This document shows positions 63,809-64,000 of a stretch of 64,000 nt of DNA, piece by piece. Position numbers and translations under genes: made by a program. This DNA comes from Utricularia gibba (Eukaryota; Streptophyta; Magnoliopsida; Lamiales; Lentibulariaceae), in assembly GCA_002189035.1 (NCBI GenBank), contig CM007991.1, positions 3,844,001 through 3,908,000 on the forward strand. The letters run 5' to 3'. A model generated the notes under the pieces. That model saw nothing but the letters and a program-made list of their open reading frames with translations. It ran no database searches and was not told where the DNA came from. Position 1 is the first letter of the stretch; each line of letters opens with the position of its first letter.

Positions 63809-63999
63809 TCATTCCTCTACAAAATCTCTGATGTGCTCAAATTTTGTGAACGAGTAGCACGTCTTGATGGACCAAGGAATTGTTGCTCTCGGCCAAACTG
63901 AAACCAGAATGCTTGCACTTGTGCTCTGAAAATACAAAAAGAATTACAATTTTTCATAAGGCAAAAGCTACCTTCAGTGTTCCTGTGGGAGATGTTTTA
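63809..63999 (-). CDS. Possible 3' end of a minus-strand gene running off the window
   Basis: An acceptor-like TTTTCAG and a donor-like AAG|GTAGC frame an intron at 63926-63971. Spliced that way, the minus strand reads KTSPTGTLK then STSASILVSVWPRAT to a TGA at 63809-63811. A second frame of the last piece (VQAFWFQFGREQQFLGPSRR) also looks protein-like but meets a stop upstream. The gene and true frame cannot be settled from the available bases. Confidence 0.22.
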
Positions 64000-64000
64000 T

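Overview
The window is nuclear DNA from a flowering plant, most likely a eudicot. The genes are intron-rich with GT..AG introns. Two families are plant-specific (LRX extensins and COR27/28-like proteins), and several others are plant versions of wider families (plastid-targeted arginine-biosynthesis reductase, DIR1-type and type-2 nsLTPs). The spacers are long, AT-rich and carry no recognisable transposase, reverse transcriptase or LTR pair. About twenty genes lie in 64 kb, so this is a gene-dense euchromatic segment. The species cannot be named from the sequence.

Layout. 0-10.5 kb: an unresolved low-confidence plus-strand gene at the left edge, then REV1 (translesion DNA polymerase) and NRPB3 (RNA polymerase II subunit 3), both plus. 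12.5-18.7 kb: a poly(A)-binding protein with four RRMs and an MLLE domain, a COR27/28-like cold/light regulator and a plastid DnaJ-type zinc-finger protein, all plus. 19.3-22.3 kb: an unrecognised two-exon minus-strand fragment and a type II membrane sulfotransferase-like gene (plus). 23-31.3 kb: a minus-strand run of NIGT1/HHO-type GARP factor, N-acetyl-gamma-glutamyl-phosphate reductase, leucine-rich-repeat extensin and RMA-type RING E3 ligase. 34-42 kb: a DIR1-like lipid-transfer protein (plus), a RABG3/Rab7 GTPase (minus) and an LRR receptor-like pseudokinase (minus). 45-56 kb: RER1 (minus), a PCH1/PCHL-like gene with an in-frame stop (plus), ribosomal protein eS25 (minus) and an RBM28/Nop4-like nucleolar RNA-binding protein (plus). 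57-64 kb: a type-2 nsLTP (plus), an NAD+-transporter-type mitochondrial-family carrier (minus), an unrecognised acidic protein (plus) and the possible 3' end of another minus-strand gene.

The genes are mostly housekeeping and do not form one pathway, but several neighbourhoods make sense. eS25 and the RBM28-like gene are divergent and share a 705-bp promoter region rich in site II (TGGGCC/T) and telo-box elements, as expected for coordinated ribosome-biogenesis genes. The PCH1-like/eS25 convergent pair, from memory, also exists in Arabidopsis (At2g16365/At2g16360 and At4g34550/At4g34555), and other genes map to the same Arabidopsis chromosome 2/4 blocks.

The main anomaly is five places where reading frames of otherwise well-conserved genes are broken by an apparent loss of one base in a G or C run (three in the LRX gene, one in the receptor-like kinase, one in the gene at 61.96 kb). 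The shared signature suggests homopolymer errors in the assembly rather than five independent mutations, though real lesions cannot be excluded. I did not find a clearly new multi-gene system; the more unusual items are listed as findings.
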